Shown here: positions 1-7,736 of the stretch, in pieces
Layout of the letters: each line of letters starts with the position of its first letter
Position numbering within the stretch: position 1 is the stretch's first letter
Assembly: GCA_903879995.1 (NCBI GenBank)
Contig: CAIRNW010000130.1
Location: forward strand, 1-18,673
DNA from: an uncultured Bacteroidota bacterium
GTDB lineage: Bacteria > Bacteroidota > Bacteroidia > Chitinophagales > Chitinophagaceae
Direction of reading: 5' to 3'
Length of the DNA stretch: 18,673 nucleotides
Translations under genes and position numbers: made by a program
The notes under the pieces: generated by a model
What the model was told of the DNA's origin: nothing
The model's input: the letters and a program-made list of their open reading frames with translations, nothing else
Database searches by the model: none

Positions 1-815
1 TGATCATGGGCGCTGTGAAGCGTGGTAATCGTGAAATTACCATTGAAGCAAAAGATGGTGTTCAAAAGAAATACTTAGTGCCGCTCACTCGTCAGATCCT
101 GGCGCAGGATGGCGACTTTGTAAAGGCAGGTACTGCTCTTTCTGATGGTCAGATTGCACCGTTTGATATCTTGTCGATTAAAGGTCCATTTGCTGTACAG
201 GAGTATGTGGTGAACGAAATCCAGGAAGTTTATCGACTCCAGGGTGTTAAAATCAACGATAAGCACATTGAAGTAATAGTTCGACAAATGATGCGTAAGG
301 TTAACATCGTGGATCCAGGAGATACTCGATTCTTGGAGGATGACCTGGTCGATAAGTTTGAATTTGTAGAAGAAAACGATTACACATTTGATAAAAAAGT
401 GGTAACTGAACCAGGCGATAGTACCAAACTTCGTGCTGGACAAATTGTAAACCTGAGAGAACTACGGGAGGAGAATTCAATTCTTCGTCGTTCCGACAAG
501 AAAGTGGTAGAGTATCGCGATGCGAAGCCTGCTACTTCGTCCCCAACGCTTTTAGGTATTACAAAAGCTTCATTGGGCGTACAAAGCTGGATTTCAGCTG
601 CCTCGTTCCAGGAGACTACCAAAGTGCTTTCCTCTGCCGCTATCAACGGAAAAACAGACGAAATGCTCGGTCTCAAGGAGAACGTTATCACAGGTCATCC
701 GATACCAGCCGGTACGGGCTTGCGCGAATTTGAGCGCATGATTGTAGGAAGCAAGGAGGAATACGAGTTGCTTCAGACAACCCGAGAGGCCATGGCCTTT
801 GATGAGGAAGAATAA
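1..815 (+). CDS. rpoC: DNA-directed RNA polymerase subunit beta' (C-terminal part)
   Basis: This is the last 270 or so codons of the RNA polymerase beta' subunit; the 5' part lies outside the window, and complete codons begin at base 3. The stretch covers the C-terminal end of the catalytic subunit. Recognisable conserved pieces are [18 protein letters not shown] and [11 protein letters not shown], followed by the trigger-loop-distal block with [21 protein letters not shown] and the [16 protein letters not shown] segment near the end. The insertion with [12 protein letters not shown] is in the style of Bacteroidota RpoC. A TAA stop at 813-815 is followed 15 bases later by a strong intrinsic terminator, so this is the end of the rpoBC transcription unit. 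Identification is secure; only the start is missing. Confidence 0.98.
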   Translation, partial: IMGAVKRGNREITIEAKDGVQKKYLVPLTRQILAQDGDFVKAGTALSDGQIAPFDILSIKGPFAVQEYVVNEIQEVYRLQGVKINDKHIEVIVRQMMRKVNIVDPGDTRFLEDDLVDKFEFVEENDYTFDKKVVTEPGDSTKLRAGQIVNLRELREENSILRRSDKKVVEYRDAKPATSSPTLLGITKASLGVQSWISAASFQETTKVLSSAAINGKTDEMLGLKENVITGHPIPAGTGLREFERMIVGSKEEYELLQTTREAMAFDEEE

Positions 816-830
816 GATGCAAAAACACGA

Positions 831-862
831 AGGCCGTTTCTCCAGAAGCGGCCTTTTTTTTA
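831..862 (+). terminator. Intrinsic terminator after rpoC
   Basis: A 10-bp stem (831-840 with 845-854, containing one G-T wobble) closes a 4-base loop and runs straight into a tract of eight T residues. It lies 15 bases after the rpoC stop and points in the same direction, so it should end the rpoBC transcript and insulate the following operon. Confidence 0.9.
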
Positions 863-873
863 ACGTTTAATGC

Positions 874-906
874 CTTGCAAAAAATCTCACTCCCCAGTAT
901 AATTTA
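874..906 (+). promoter_or_regulatory. Candidate promoter for the OmpH-like operon
   Basis: A TTGC at 874-877 is followed after 20 bases by TATAATTTA (898-906), which resembles both a -10 box and a degenerate Bacteroidetes -7 element (TAnnTTTG). It sits between the rpoC terminator and the ATG at 939, where a promoter is needed. The match to the Bacteroidetes consensus is imperfect, so confidence is low. Confidence 0.3.
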
Positions 907-938
907 AAGGGAGATACTTAACTTCAAAAAAAAATTCA

Positions 939-1523
939 ATGAATAAGGGATTTATAGTTTGGAATGTGTTGCTCACTGCTGCGTTACTTTTTTTGGGCGT
1001 TCGCTATTTCAGTGGTGGAGCTAATATCAGGTCTGCACAAGCAAGTGCTCCAGGATCTTTCAGTATGGCTTATTTTGAAATGGATTCTATTGAGGCCAAT
1101 TTTGATCTTGTAAAAGAACTGAAAGAGGAGTTGGCAAAGAAAGAGCAGACCATGGAACAGGAAATGCAGAAAATGGCTGGGAATGCTCAACAACGGTATA
1201 ATTACTATCAACAACAGGCTAGCACTGGTTTGATGAATGAAACGCAAAGCGAAGCGGCGGGAAGGGAGTTGCGAAACCTCGAGGAGCAGATGAAAAACAG
1301 AAAGCAAGCCTTAGATGCTGAATATGGCGATTTTGTGATGCGCAGACAGAATGAAATTAAATCAAAGATTGAGGCTTATTTGCAGGAGTATAACAAGAAC
1401 CACAACTATACTTATATAGTTTCTTACGAGCAGGGACTTTTTTATTACAAAGACTCTGTCAATAATATAACTGCCGATTTGATCAAAGGGTTGAATGAGC
1501 GCTATAAGCCATCCTCGAAGTAA
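939..1523 (+). CDS. OmpH/Skp-family periplasmic chaperone
   Basis: A 194-residue protein of the OmpH/Skp type, a family that escorts unfolded outer-membrane proteins across the periplasm. Residues about 5-24 form a hydrophobic signal or signal-anchor (IVWNVLLTAALLFLG). The mature part begins near the characteristic SMAYFEMDSIEANFDLVKEL, equivalent to the 'YVD.d.i' opening of the family. A long charged helical stretch rich in E, K and Q (about residues 50-135) follows as the coiled-coil tentacle, and the C-terminal part returns to the core strands (YTYIVSYEQGLFYYKDS). The length suits the family. The leader is A-rich with no clear Shine-Dalgarno site, as usual in Bacteroidota. It is the first gene of a four-gene operon, with the next start 6 bases after its stop. 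The family assignment is good; the client proteins are unknown. Confidence 0.85.
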   Translation: MNKGFIVWNVLLTAALLFLGVRYFSGGANIRSAQASAPGSFSMAYFEMDSIEANFDLVKELKEELAKKEQTMEQEMQKMAGNAQQRYNYYQQQASTGLMNETQSEAAGRELRNLEEQMKNRKQALDAEYGDFVMRRQNEIKSKIEAYLQEYNKNHNYTYIVSYEQGLFYYKDSVNNITADLIKGLNERYKPSSK

Positions 1524-1529
1524 TAGGGT

Positions 1530-2132
1530 ATGAATGCAGATCAGTGTAATACTATTTTTAAAAAGGCAATCGCTGACTATCATTTGATTGACCAGGTGGA
1601 CGCACCTCTTATCAATCCTTATGCAATGGGATCCATTGAGGCATTGCTATATCATAAATGTTGGGTGGACACGGTTCAGTGGCATTTGGAGGATTTAGTA
1701 AGAGACCCTGCCATTGACCCGGTTGTTGGACTATCGTTAAAACGACGCATCGATGCTTCCAATCAACTCAGAACAGATCTGGTTGAGCAAATAGACGATT
1801 ATCTGATTCAGCTTTTTAGTGTTGTTCAAACTGCTGCAAATCGTATCAATACGGAGAGCCCTGCATGGGCAATAGATCGGCTTTCTATCTTGGCGCTCAA
1901 GATTTATCACATGGAGCATGAGGTAAATAGAAAAGATGCTGCAATGGAACACCAGCAGCGTTGTAGCGCTAAATTGGCTGTTTTAATAGAGCAGCGTGAG
2001 GATTTGTCCCTTTCCATCAATCAGCTTCTGGAGTCAATTCGGGGTGGTCAAATACGAATGAAGGTGTACCGACAAATGAAGATGTACAATGATGCCACGT
2101 TAAACCCCGTTTTGTATCAGCAAAAGTCATGA
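1530..2132 (+). CDS. DUF4254 family protein
   Basis: A 200-residue, probably cytoplasmic, mostly alpha-helical protein without signal peptide or membrane segment. I recognise it as the Bacteroidota DUF4254 family from the block with NPY..GS, the CWVDTVQWHLEDLVRDP motif (about residues 44-60), the LKRRIDASNQLRTDLVEQIDDY block (about 70-91) and the C-terminal RMKVYRQMKMYNDATLNPVLY (about 177-197). No catalytic function is established for the family as far as I know. Its stop overlaps the start of the downstream GT9 gene by 4 bases (ATGA), so the two are likely translationally coupled. That pairing suggests, by inference only, a helper or regulatory role in lipopolysaccharide or other glycan assembly. 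Confidence 0.85.
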   Translation: MNADQCNTIFKKAIADYHLIDQVDAPLINPYAMGSIEALLYHKCWVDTVQWHLEDLVRDPAIDPVVGLSLKRRIDASNQLRTDLVEQIDDYLIQLFSVVQTAANRINTESPAWAIDRLSILALKIYHMEHEVNRKDAAMEHQQRCSAKLAVLIEQREDLSLSINQLLESIRGGQIRMKVYRQMKMYNDATLNPVLYQQKS

Positions 2133-3145
2133 GCATTTCCACGGCCAACAAGTTGCTGGTGATACGCTTTTCATCAATGGGTGATGTAGCGATGACCGTT
2201 CCCGTTTTACGCACGTTGCTATTGCAACACTCCTCGTTAAAAGTGATCATGATTTCCCAACAAGCCTACGCTCCACTTTTTGATGGGATCGAGCGACTGC
2301 AGTTTATCGGAGCAGATTTAAAGGGGAGGCATCGAGGTGCAATTGGGGTATGGAGGCTATATAAAGAAGTTTATAAAATCGCAGGGACTATTTCGGTTGC
2401 TGATCTACACAATGTGTTGCGTACTCAGTTGCTTTCTTTCTTCTTTAAAATAAATGGATCTAGGATTGTTTCCCTTGATAAGGGAAGAAATGAAAAACGT
2501 GCGTTGACTCGACGGAATCATAAAGTGCTAAAGCCGCTGGTCACTACATTTGAGCGCTATGCAAAGGTTTTTTCTTTACTTGGCTATGCTGTTCAACTAG
2601 AAAAAAGTGTAGTCTTAAAAAAAGAAGCACAGCCGGTAAACATAAAGATTGGATTTGCTCCCTTTGCAAAGCATCTTGGAAAATCGCTTCCTATTCCCAT
2701 TGCAAAGCAATTTATTGCAACACTGCTCGAGTCAGTTCCTTGCCAGTTATTTCTTTTTGGAGGCGCAGGTCGGGAAGCAGCGCAATTTGCTTTATGGGAG
2801 CAAGAGTTTCCTTCCGTAAAAAATATGGCAGGTCAACTAGCACTCAGCCAGGAATTACAGTTCATGGCAACACTGGACTTGATGATTACGATGGATTCCG
2901 CTAATATGCATCTTGCTTCGATAGTTAATACCCCTGTTATTTCGATCTGGGGGGCTACACATCCTTTTGCGGGCTTTCTAGGATGGGGGCAGTCGACAAG
3001 TCAAGTAGTGCAAACTGATTTGTCTTGTCGTCCTTGTTCAGTATTTGGTAATAAACCTTGTTTCAGAGGTGATTATGCTTGTTTACAGCAGATCCAACCG
3101 GCGCATATTGTCCAACAAGTTCGCTCCTATCTTTGTATTTCATGA
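2129..3145 (+). CDS. Glycosyltransferase family 9 (heptosyltransferase-like)
   Basis: A 338-residue GT-B fold glycosyltransferase of family 9, which contains the ADP-heptose:LPS heptosyltransferases WaaC, WaaF and WaaQ. The N-terminal lobe opens with LLVIRFSSMGDVAMTVPVLR (SMGDV at 16-20), the family signature, and has ADLHNVLRT at 91-99. The C-terminal donor lobe has MDSANMHLAS (D256, H261), equivalent to the usual DSGPMHLA, then ISIWGATHPF. A cysteine set (C300, C303, C311, C318) near the end is common in family members. The likely role is adding a sugar to lipid A core on the cytoplasmic face of the inner membrane. The sugar could be heptose or another residue and cannot be read from sequence. 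The gene overlaps DUF4254 upstream and ispD downstream by 4 bases each. Confidence 0.9.
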   Translation: MSISTANKLLVIRFSSMGDVAMTVPVLRTLLLQHSSLKVIMISQQAYAPLFDGIERLQFIGADLKGRHRGAIGVWRLYKEVYKIAGTISVADLHNVLRTQLLSFFFKINGSRIVSLDKGRNEKRALTRRNHKVLKPLVTTFERYAKVFSLLGYAVQLEKSVVLKKEAQPVNIKIGFAPFAKHLGKSLPIPIAKQFIATLLESVPCQLFLFGGAGREAAQFALWEQEFPSVKNMAGQLALSQELQFMATLDLMITMDSANMHLASIVNTPVISIWGATHPFAGFLGWGQSTSQVVQTDLSCRPCSVFGNKPCFRGDYACLQQIQPAHIVQQVRSYLCIS

Positions 3146-3813
3146 AAAAGCATGCTGTTATAGTGGCAGGTGGTACAGGAGTTCGAATGGGAACTTCGCA
3201 GCCAAAGCAGTTTTTAGAGATTGCAGGGGAGCCAGTAATTGTACATACGCTCCGTGCATTTCTAACCGCATTCGAGGATATAAAGCTAACCGTGGTGTTA
3301 CCTGTAAATCACATTCAAAAGGGCACACAATTAATTACCAGCAGGGTTGATTATCCGGTTGAAATTGTGGAAGGAGGTGAAACACGCTTCCACTCAGTGC
3401 AGCGTGGACTTGCAACTGTAAAAGAGAAGTCCGTAGTTTTTGTACATGATGCGGTTCGTTGTTTGGTAAGTACACAATTAATACAGTCCTGTTATCAGCA
3501 AGCATTGACCACGGGAAGTGCTGTGCCTGTGCTATCCTCTCGGGATAGTATACGTTTTCTCGAAGAGGGAAAGCATCGCGTCTTAAATCGGGAACAAGTA
3601 CTTCTTGTGCAAACTCCTCAGGTTTTTCATTCTGAATGGATTCTTTCAGCATTTCAGGTTCCTTACAATTCATCATTCACAGATGAAGCAACCGTAGTTG
3701 AAATGGCTGGTTATCCAATTAAGTTGATTGAGGGGGAAGAGTCCAATATTAAAATTACACGTCCTGTAGATTTACACATTGCAGCTGAATGGCTGCAAGA
3801 AAAAAAACGTTAA
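3142..3813 (+). CDS. ispD: 2-C-methyl-D-erythritol 4-phosphate cytidylyltransferase
   Basis: IspD (223 residues) makes CDP-methylerythritol from CTP and MEP, the third step of the non-mevalonate isoprenoid pathway. The CTP-binding loop AGGTGVRMG..QPKQF is at residues 9-24, with R15 and K22 matching the catalytic R20 and K27 of the E. coli enzyme. VHDAVR carries D103; R150, T158 (QTPQ), TDEATVVE (180-187) and NIKIT (K204) complete the active site. The chosen ATG at 3142 overlaps the GT9 stop by 4 bases. An in-frame upstream start at 3079 would add 21 residues with no family similarity and lies inside the GT9 gene. The stop overlaps the convergent oxidoreductase stop by 4 bases, leaving no room for a terminator. 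Confidence 0.96.
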   Translation: MKKHAVIVAGGTGVRMGTSQPKQFLEIAGEPVIVHTLRAFLTAFEDIKLTVVLPVNHIQKGTQLITSRVDYPVEIVEGGETRFHSVQRGLATVKEKSVVFVHDAVRCLVSTQLIQSCYQQALTTGSAVPVLSSRDSIRFLEEGKHRVLNREQVLLVQTPQVFHSEWILSAFQVPYNSSFTDEATVVEMAGYPIKLIEGEESNIKITRPVDLHIAAEWLQEKKR

Positions 3814-4796
3814 AGTCCAATCAGCTGCTGATTGATTTTCTCTAATATTTGATGTGCGACGTCCATTGCTAACATGCCATCGGTTTCTGTAACCAGGGTT
3901 CGCGAGTTGTGGAGTATAGCATCCCTGAATGAGATTAGCTCAGATTGAATTGCATTGATCGCTGGAACTTCTGGACTGGAAATAGAAATGGTCTTGACAC
4001 CTGCGTGGGTCTCTATATCGAATGTAAATGCGTTTTCCTCTTCGAGTTCTCCTTTTAATTTGATGACTTCAGTTTTTTTATCCAAAAAATCAATACCGAT
4101 ATATGCATCTTTTTGAAACAGCCTGATTTTTCGCATTTTTTTCATTGAAATGCGACTGCTGGTTAGATTGGCTACACATCCATTATGAAATTCAATGCGA
4201 ACATTGGCAATATCAGGGGTATCCGTTAAAACGGCCACTCCGCTTGCAGAGATTTGCTTGATATCGCTTTTGACTATACTTAAAATGATGTCGATATCAT
4301 GGATCATGAGATCGAGAATTACACTCACTTCTGTTCCTCGTGGATTGAACTGTGCCAATCGATGCACTTCGATAAATAAAGGCTGTAATGAAAGATCTTT
4401 AATGGCTAGATACGCTGGATTAAATCGTTCTACATGTCCCACCTGCAATTTGACGCCAGACTCACGTGTTAATGCCACAATTTTTCTTGCCTCATCAAGT
4501 GAGGCGGCCAAAGGTTTTTCTACAAAAACATGTTTTCCTTTTCGAATAGCTTTTTCACACCACTCTAAGTGATGGTCGGTGGGGGCTGTAATGTCAACCG
4601 CATCGCAAGCATCAATAAGTTGTTCCCCCGATTCAAAAGCGGGTATGGAAAGTTCCTGAGAGATAGCTGCTGCTGTTTCGGGATTTGGGTCAAAGAAGCC
4701 AACTAAATCAACTTGTTCAATTTCTTTCCAATTGGTCAAGTGAATCTTGCCCAAATAGCCCGCTCCAATAAGTCCAACCTTGAGGTGTGTTCCCAT
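3810..4796 (-). CDS. Gfo/Idh/MocA family NAD(P)-dependent oxidoreductase
   Basis: A 328-residue dehydrogenase of the Gfo/Idh/MocA family, which mostly oxidises sugars or sugar nucleotides. The Rossmann loop GLIGAGYLGKIH is at 8-19 and the family EKP motif (FVEKPL) at 91-96. HVERFNPA (121-128) and the catalytic block DLMIHDIDII (D162, H166) follow. The HVERFNP and LDLMIHDID signatures resemble the branch that includes the UDP-GlcNAc 3-dehydrogenase GnnA, used to make diamino-sugar lipid A. That makes a sugar-nucleotide role plausible, but the partner aminotransferase is not in this window, so the substrate is unproven. The ATG lies only 14 bases beyond the tRNA-Asp terminator hairpin, so expression probably depends on read-through from the tRNA promoter or on an unseen promoter. 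Confidence 0.85.
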   Translation of the reverse strand: MGTHLKVGLIGAGYLGKIHLTNWKEIEQVDLVGFFDPNPETAAAISQELSIPAFESGEQLIDACDAVDITAPTDHHLEWCEKAIRKGKHVFVEKPLAASLDEARKIVALTRESGVKLQVGHVERFNPAYLAIKDLSLQPLFIEVHRLAQFNPRGTEVSVILDLMIHDIDIILSIVKSDIKQISASGVAVLTDTPDIANVRIEFHNGCVANLTSSRISMKKMRKIRLFQKDAYIGIDFLDKKTEVIKLKGELEEENAFTFDIETHAGVKTISISSPEVPAINAIQSELISFRDAILHNSRTLVTETDGMLAMDVAHQILEKINQQLIGL

Positions 4797-4800
4797 GGGT

Positions 4801-4836
4801 TTAAAATAAAAACCCCGGTATTGTTCTACCGGGGTT
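4801..4836 (-). terminator. Intrinsic terminator between tRNA-Asp and the oxidoreductase
   Basis: On the minus strand a perfect 10-bp stem (4827-4836 with 4811-4820, core ACCCCGGTA) with a 6-base loop is followed by a T-rich tract (4801-4810). It ends the tRNA-Asp transcript 12 bases after the mature tRNA 3' end. It also lies directly in front of the oxidoreductase ATG, so it may act as an attenuator for that gene. Confidence 0.85.
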
Positions 4837-4848
4837 GTCCAGTTTTAG

Positions 4849-4922
4849 CGGACCGGACGGGACTCGAACCCGCGACCTCCGCCGTGACAGGGCGGCATTC
4901 TAACCAACTGAACTACCGATCC
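4849..4922 (-). tRNA. tRNA-Asp (anticodon GTC)
   Basis: A 74-nt cloverleaf on the minus strand. The acceptor stem GGATCGG pairs with CCGGTCC (one T-G wobble) and carries discriminator G. The D arm contains AGTTGGTTAGA, the anticodon stem CCGCC/GGCGG closes loop CTGTCAC with anticodon GTC, and the T arm contains GGGTTCGAGTCCC. The 3' CCA is not encoded (the next bases are CTA), so CCA must be added after processing. This fits the nearby RNase Z, which acts on CCA-less precursors. Confidence 0.97.
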
Positions 4923-4942
4923 GTTTCCCATTTTTGGGAGGG

Positions 4943-4974
4943 CAAAGATAGCGTTGGACTATTTCTGTTCCAAA
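4943..4974 (-). promoter_or_regulatory. Bacteroidetes-type promoter for tRNA-Asp
   Basis: On the minus strand TTTG (4971-4974) is followed after exactly 20 bases by TATCTTTG (4943-4950), a full match to the TTTG-N19-21-TAnnTTTG consensus of the Bacteroidetes primary sigma factor. The predicted transcription start is around 4936, about 14 bases ahead of the mature tRNA 5' end. It probably also drives any read-through into the oxidoreductase gene. Confidence 0.8.
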
Positions 4975-5065
4975 TCATTTTTGACCCCAATAGCCCGCCG
5001 CTGTCTTGTCTTGAAAGAGGCCAATTCCCGCATTATCTGTAATTTCGACCCTTACGCATAAGGCC

Positions 5066-6034
5066 ATGCCAGCAAATAAAAACAGACAGTTTATTGACTT
5101 CGAGCAGCCCCTTAAGGAGTTGATTGAAGAAATTACCGACCTGGAGCAAAAATCTGCAAAAGGTAAAGTTGATTACACGGCGGTGATTGAAAAATTAAAT
5201 CAACAAGTACTCGAGAAGAGAGGTGAATTGACCAAAAATTTAACCAGTTGGCAGCGCGTGCAACTGAGCCGTCATCCCGACAGACCTTATACGCTGAAGT
5301 ACATTGAAAAAATGACTACCAATTTTGTAGAGTTGTTTGGAGACCGCAATGTAAAAGACGATAAGGCTATGGTTGGCGGATTTGCGTCTTTGGATGGTGA
5401 AACTGTTATGTTTATCGGGCAGCAAAAAGGGATTAACACAAAAACACGTCAGCTACGGAATTTTGGGATGGCAAATCCAGAAGGATATAGAAAGGCGCTT
5501 CGATTAATGAGGCTTGCGGAAAAGTTTAATAAACCCATTGTTACGCTGATTGACACCCCTGGAGCCTTTCCTGGTCTGGAAGCAGAAGAAAGAGGACAGG
5601 GTGAAGCAATTGCGCGAAATATCTATGAAATGATTCGACTCAAAGTTCCTGTGATATGTGTAATCATTGGCGAGGGTGCTAGTGGAGGTGCTTTGGGTAT
5701 TGGAGTGGGGGATCGGGTGTACATGATGGAGAATACATGGTATACAGTGATTAGCCCCGAGAGTTGCTCTTCTATTTTATGGAGAAGTTGGGATAAAAAA
5801 GAGATTGCTGCAGAGCAACTTCGATTAACAGCCGATAGAATGCTTGAGTTTGGATTGATTGATGGGATCATTCCGGAACCAGCTGGAGGGGCACATTGGG
5901 ATTACGATCAGGCAGCACAACAACTCAAAGATTTTCTGATTCCGGTATTACGTTCTTTACGAACAATCCCCGCTGAGCAGAGAGTGCAAGATCGAATAGA
6001 GAAATTCGGTAGAATGGGATTTTGGGAAGAATAG
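5066..6034 (+). CDS. accA: Acetyl-CoA carboxylase carboxyltransferase subunit alpha
   Basis: AccA (322 residues) pairs with AccD to move the carboxyl group from carboxybiotin to acetyl-CoA, giving malonyl-CoA for fatty acid synthesis. An N-terminal helical region (about 1-60) is followed by [19 protein letters not shown] (62-80) and the crotonase-like core. That core has FGDR (91-94), [25 protein letters not shown] (161-185) and the oxyanion-hole stretch [16 protein letters not shown] (202-217). [12 protein letters not shown] (228-239) follows. Length and motifs are standard. accB and accC lie 11 kb away in this window and accD is absent. The 5' region (4975-5065) holds a possible -7 element TAATTTCG at 5040-5047, but no TTG at the right spacing, so the promoter is not settled. 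dapA follows after 27 bases. Confidence 0.97.
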   Translation: MPANKNRQFIDFEQPLKELIEEITDLEQKSAKGKVDYTAVIEKLNQQVLEKRGELTKNLTSWQRVQLSRHPDRPYTLKYIEKMTTNFVELFGDRNVKDDKAMVGGFASLDGETVMFIGQQKGINTKTRQLRNFGMANPEGYRKALRLMRLAEKFNKPIVTLIDTPGAFPGLEAEERGQGEAIARNIYEMIRLKVPVICVIIGEGASGGALGIGVGDRVYMMENTWYTVISPESCSSILWRSWDKKEIAAEQLRLTADRMLEFGLIDGIIPEPAGGAHWDYDQAAQQLKDFLIPVLRSLRTIPAEQRVQDRIEKFGRMGFWEE

Positions 6035-6061
6035 TCAATTCAGCATTTAGGATTATCAATC

Positions 6062-6958
6062 ATGAATCTTCAACAGACATTTAGTGGGACGGGTATTGCC
6101 ATTGTAACGCCATTTAATGAGGAAGGTGCAATCGATTGGGCATCCCTTCAGCGATGTCTTGACTTTTGGATACAGGGTGGTGTAGAGTACCTGGTAGTGA
6201 TGGGCACCACTGGGGAAAGTGCCACGATTCATGGCGAGGAGAAGCAAGCAATTTTTTCCTTTGTACAGGACTATACAGCCGGTCGAATACCTCTTGTTGC
6301 CGGAATTGGTGGCAACGACACACAGGAAGTTATACATGCGTTAACGCATTTTGATCTTACAGGATATTCGGCCATTCTCTCAGTTAGTCCATATTATAAC
6401 AAACCTAATCAAGAAGGTATTTTTCAGCATTATAAACTAATTGACCAGCATACACCTCTTCCCGTTATTATGTATAATGTTCCAGGAAGAACTGGTCAGT
6501 CAATTACTGCTGCAACACAGCTTCGAATTGCCCGAGAGTGTAAATCTGTGTTTGCCACTAAAGAAGCGAGTGGGAATATGGATCTGATTCTGCAATTGTT
6601 AAGAGATAAACCTGCTGATTTTATGGTCATCAGTGGGGATGACCCCATTACACTGCCCCTTATTGCTGCAGGTGCTTGTGGCGTGATCTCTGTTGTAGCC
6701 AATGCTTTTCCAAAAGAATTTTCTGAAATGGTTCGCTTTTGTCTGGCAGGGGATTTTGAAAATGCCCGTCCGATACACAATAAGTATCTGGAAATTATTG
6801 CTGCTTTATTTGCGGAGGGTAGTCCCGCTGGAATCAAAGCATTGATGGCCGAAATGGGGCTTTGTAAAAATACTTTTCGAATGCCAGTGTGGCCTGTGAG
6901 TGCATCCCACCAGGAGAAAATTAAATTGCTTCTAAACCAGGTACGTAACTCCTTGTAG
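6062..6958 (+). CDS. dapA: 4-hydroxy-tetrahydrodipicolinate synthase
   Basis: DapA (298 residues) condenses pyruvate with aspartate semialdehyde, the first committed step of lysine and meso-diaminopimelate synthesis. It is a TIM-barrel lyase. The pyruvate-binding GTTGES is at 48-53 (T49, T50), YY at 111-112, MYNVPGRTG at 137-145 (Y138, R143), and the Schiff-base lysine is K167 in FATKEASG. Length is typical. It lies 27 bases after accA with no terminator between, so the two probably share a transcript. Its 3' end overlaps the convergent RNase Z gene by 27 bases. Confidence 0.97.
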   Translation: MNLQQTFSGTGIAIVTPFNEEGAIDWASLQRCLDFWIQGGVEYLVVMGTTGESATIHGEEKQAIFSFVQDYTAGRIPLVAGIGGNDTQEVIHALTHFDLTGYSAILSVSPYYNKPNQEGIFQHYKLIDQHTPLPVIMYNVPGRTGQSITAATQLRIARECKSVFATKEASGNMDLILQLLRDKPADFMVISGDDPITLPLIAAGACGVISVVANAFPKEFSEMVRFCLAGDFENARPIHNKYLEIIAALFAEGSPAGIKALMAEMGLCKNTFRMPVWPVSASHQEKIKLLLNQVRNSL

Positions 6959-7723
6959 TGCGTTTTCGCTTGCGCTGAAAACCTCTCTTGCTTCTTCCTC
7001 AAATGCTTGTATGTGCTCGTATTGGCTGCTAAAGTGCCCAAGCAAGAGTCTATTTACGTTTGCTTTTTTTGCAAAAGTTGCAGCTTGTTTTGCAGTGGCG
7101 TGAAAGCGAAGTTCTGCTTTCTCGAACTGGTCGTGCAAATAGGTGGACTCATGATATAATAGATCAGCTCCCTCGACAAAGGGCAGGATTCGTTCGTCAT
7201 ATCGTGTATCCGCACAATAAGCGTAGGAGCGTGGTTTGGGTCGTTGTGCCGCCAATTTGCGGGGAAGCTCTTTCTCCTGAAATAAAAACCCATAGCATTC
7301 GATGCGATGGTCCGTTGGGAAGCAAGATATTTTAAACTCCGCAGTCTCTACCAATATGCCTGGGGAGTTAATTGTGTGAATTTGTAATAAAAATGGAAGT
7401 CGGGTGGAAGCAACTTGAAGCTGCATTTCAATAATCTCCTTAAGCGGGGCAGGGCCATAAATATGCAGATCCTGTTGCCTGTTAAGCAAGCCAAAGCTGT
7501 TGATAAGTCCAATTAAACCAAAGTAATGATCGCCATGAAGATGAGAAATAAATACATGTGAGATGCGACTATATCTAATCTTAAACCGCATTAATTGCAT
7601 CTGTGTTCCTTCGCCACAATCAATTAGAAATTTATTACCATTTAAAGAAACTAATTGGCTGGTTGGAAACCGTTCGTAGGCAGGAACCGCTGAATTATTT
7701 CCAAGTATGGTCACTGAAAACAT
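6932..7723 (-). CDS. rnz: Ribonuclease Z (short form)
   Basis: A 263-residue metallo-beta-lactamase-fold nuclease of the RNase Z family, which cuts tRNA precursors after the discriminator base. The N-terminal TILGNNSAVP..ERFPTSQ is diagnostic. The zinc motif HLHGDH is at 61-66, followed by TDHR with the next histidine, the YCADTR aspartate, YHEST, and the final LLLGHFSSQY histidine. All zinc ligands appear present. Bacterial enzymes are usually about 300 residues; here the region between TDHRIECYGF and SYAYCADT is only about 33 residues, so the flexible arm with its GP motif seems to be missing. I chose the ATG at 7723 because the family starts with M-x-x-x-LG. The in-frame start at 7759 would overlap the upstream gene by 23 bases and add a tail without homology. 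It is downstream of the STAS-like gene. Confidence 0.92.
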   Translation of the reverse strand: MFSVTILGNNSAVPAYERFPTSQLVSLNGNKFLIDCGEGTQMQLMRFKIRYSRISHVFISHLHGDHYFGLIGLINSFGLLNRQQDLHIYGPAPLKEIIEMQLQVASTRLPFLLQIHTINSPGILVETAEFKISCFPTDHRIECYGFLFQEKELPRKLAAQRPKPRSYAYCADTRYDERILPFVEGADLLYHESTYLHDQFEKAELRFHATAKQAATFAKKANVNRLLLGHFSSQYEHIQAFEEEAREVFSASENALQGVTYLV

Positions 7724-7736
7724 AAGTTCAAAATAA

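Noticed and set aside
3335..3676. Minus-strand 113-codon open frame inside ispD
   Set aside because: It lies entirely opposite a gene with all catalytic residues and has no recognisable motif.
4849..4922. Possible integration site at the tRNA-Asp 3' end
   Set aside because: There is no integrase, no duplicated tRNA 3' end and no change in gene character nearby.
4713..5042. Plus-strand open frame of 109 codons spanning the tRNA-Asp region
   Set aside because: It runs antisense across the tRNA and its terminator; the stretch TGLEPATSAVTGRHSNQLNYRS is the well-known artefact of reading the reverse strand of a tRNA gene.
5038..5047. Promoter for accA at TAATTTCG
   Set aside because: The nearest TTG is 26 bases upstream, outside the 19-21 base spacing, so I mention it only in the accA entry.
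7060..7335. Plus-strand open frame of 91 codons opposite rnz
   Set aside because: It is the antisense of a conserved RNase Z and shows no protein-family features.
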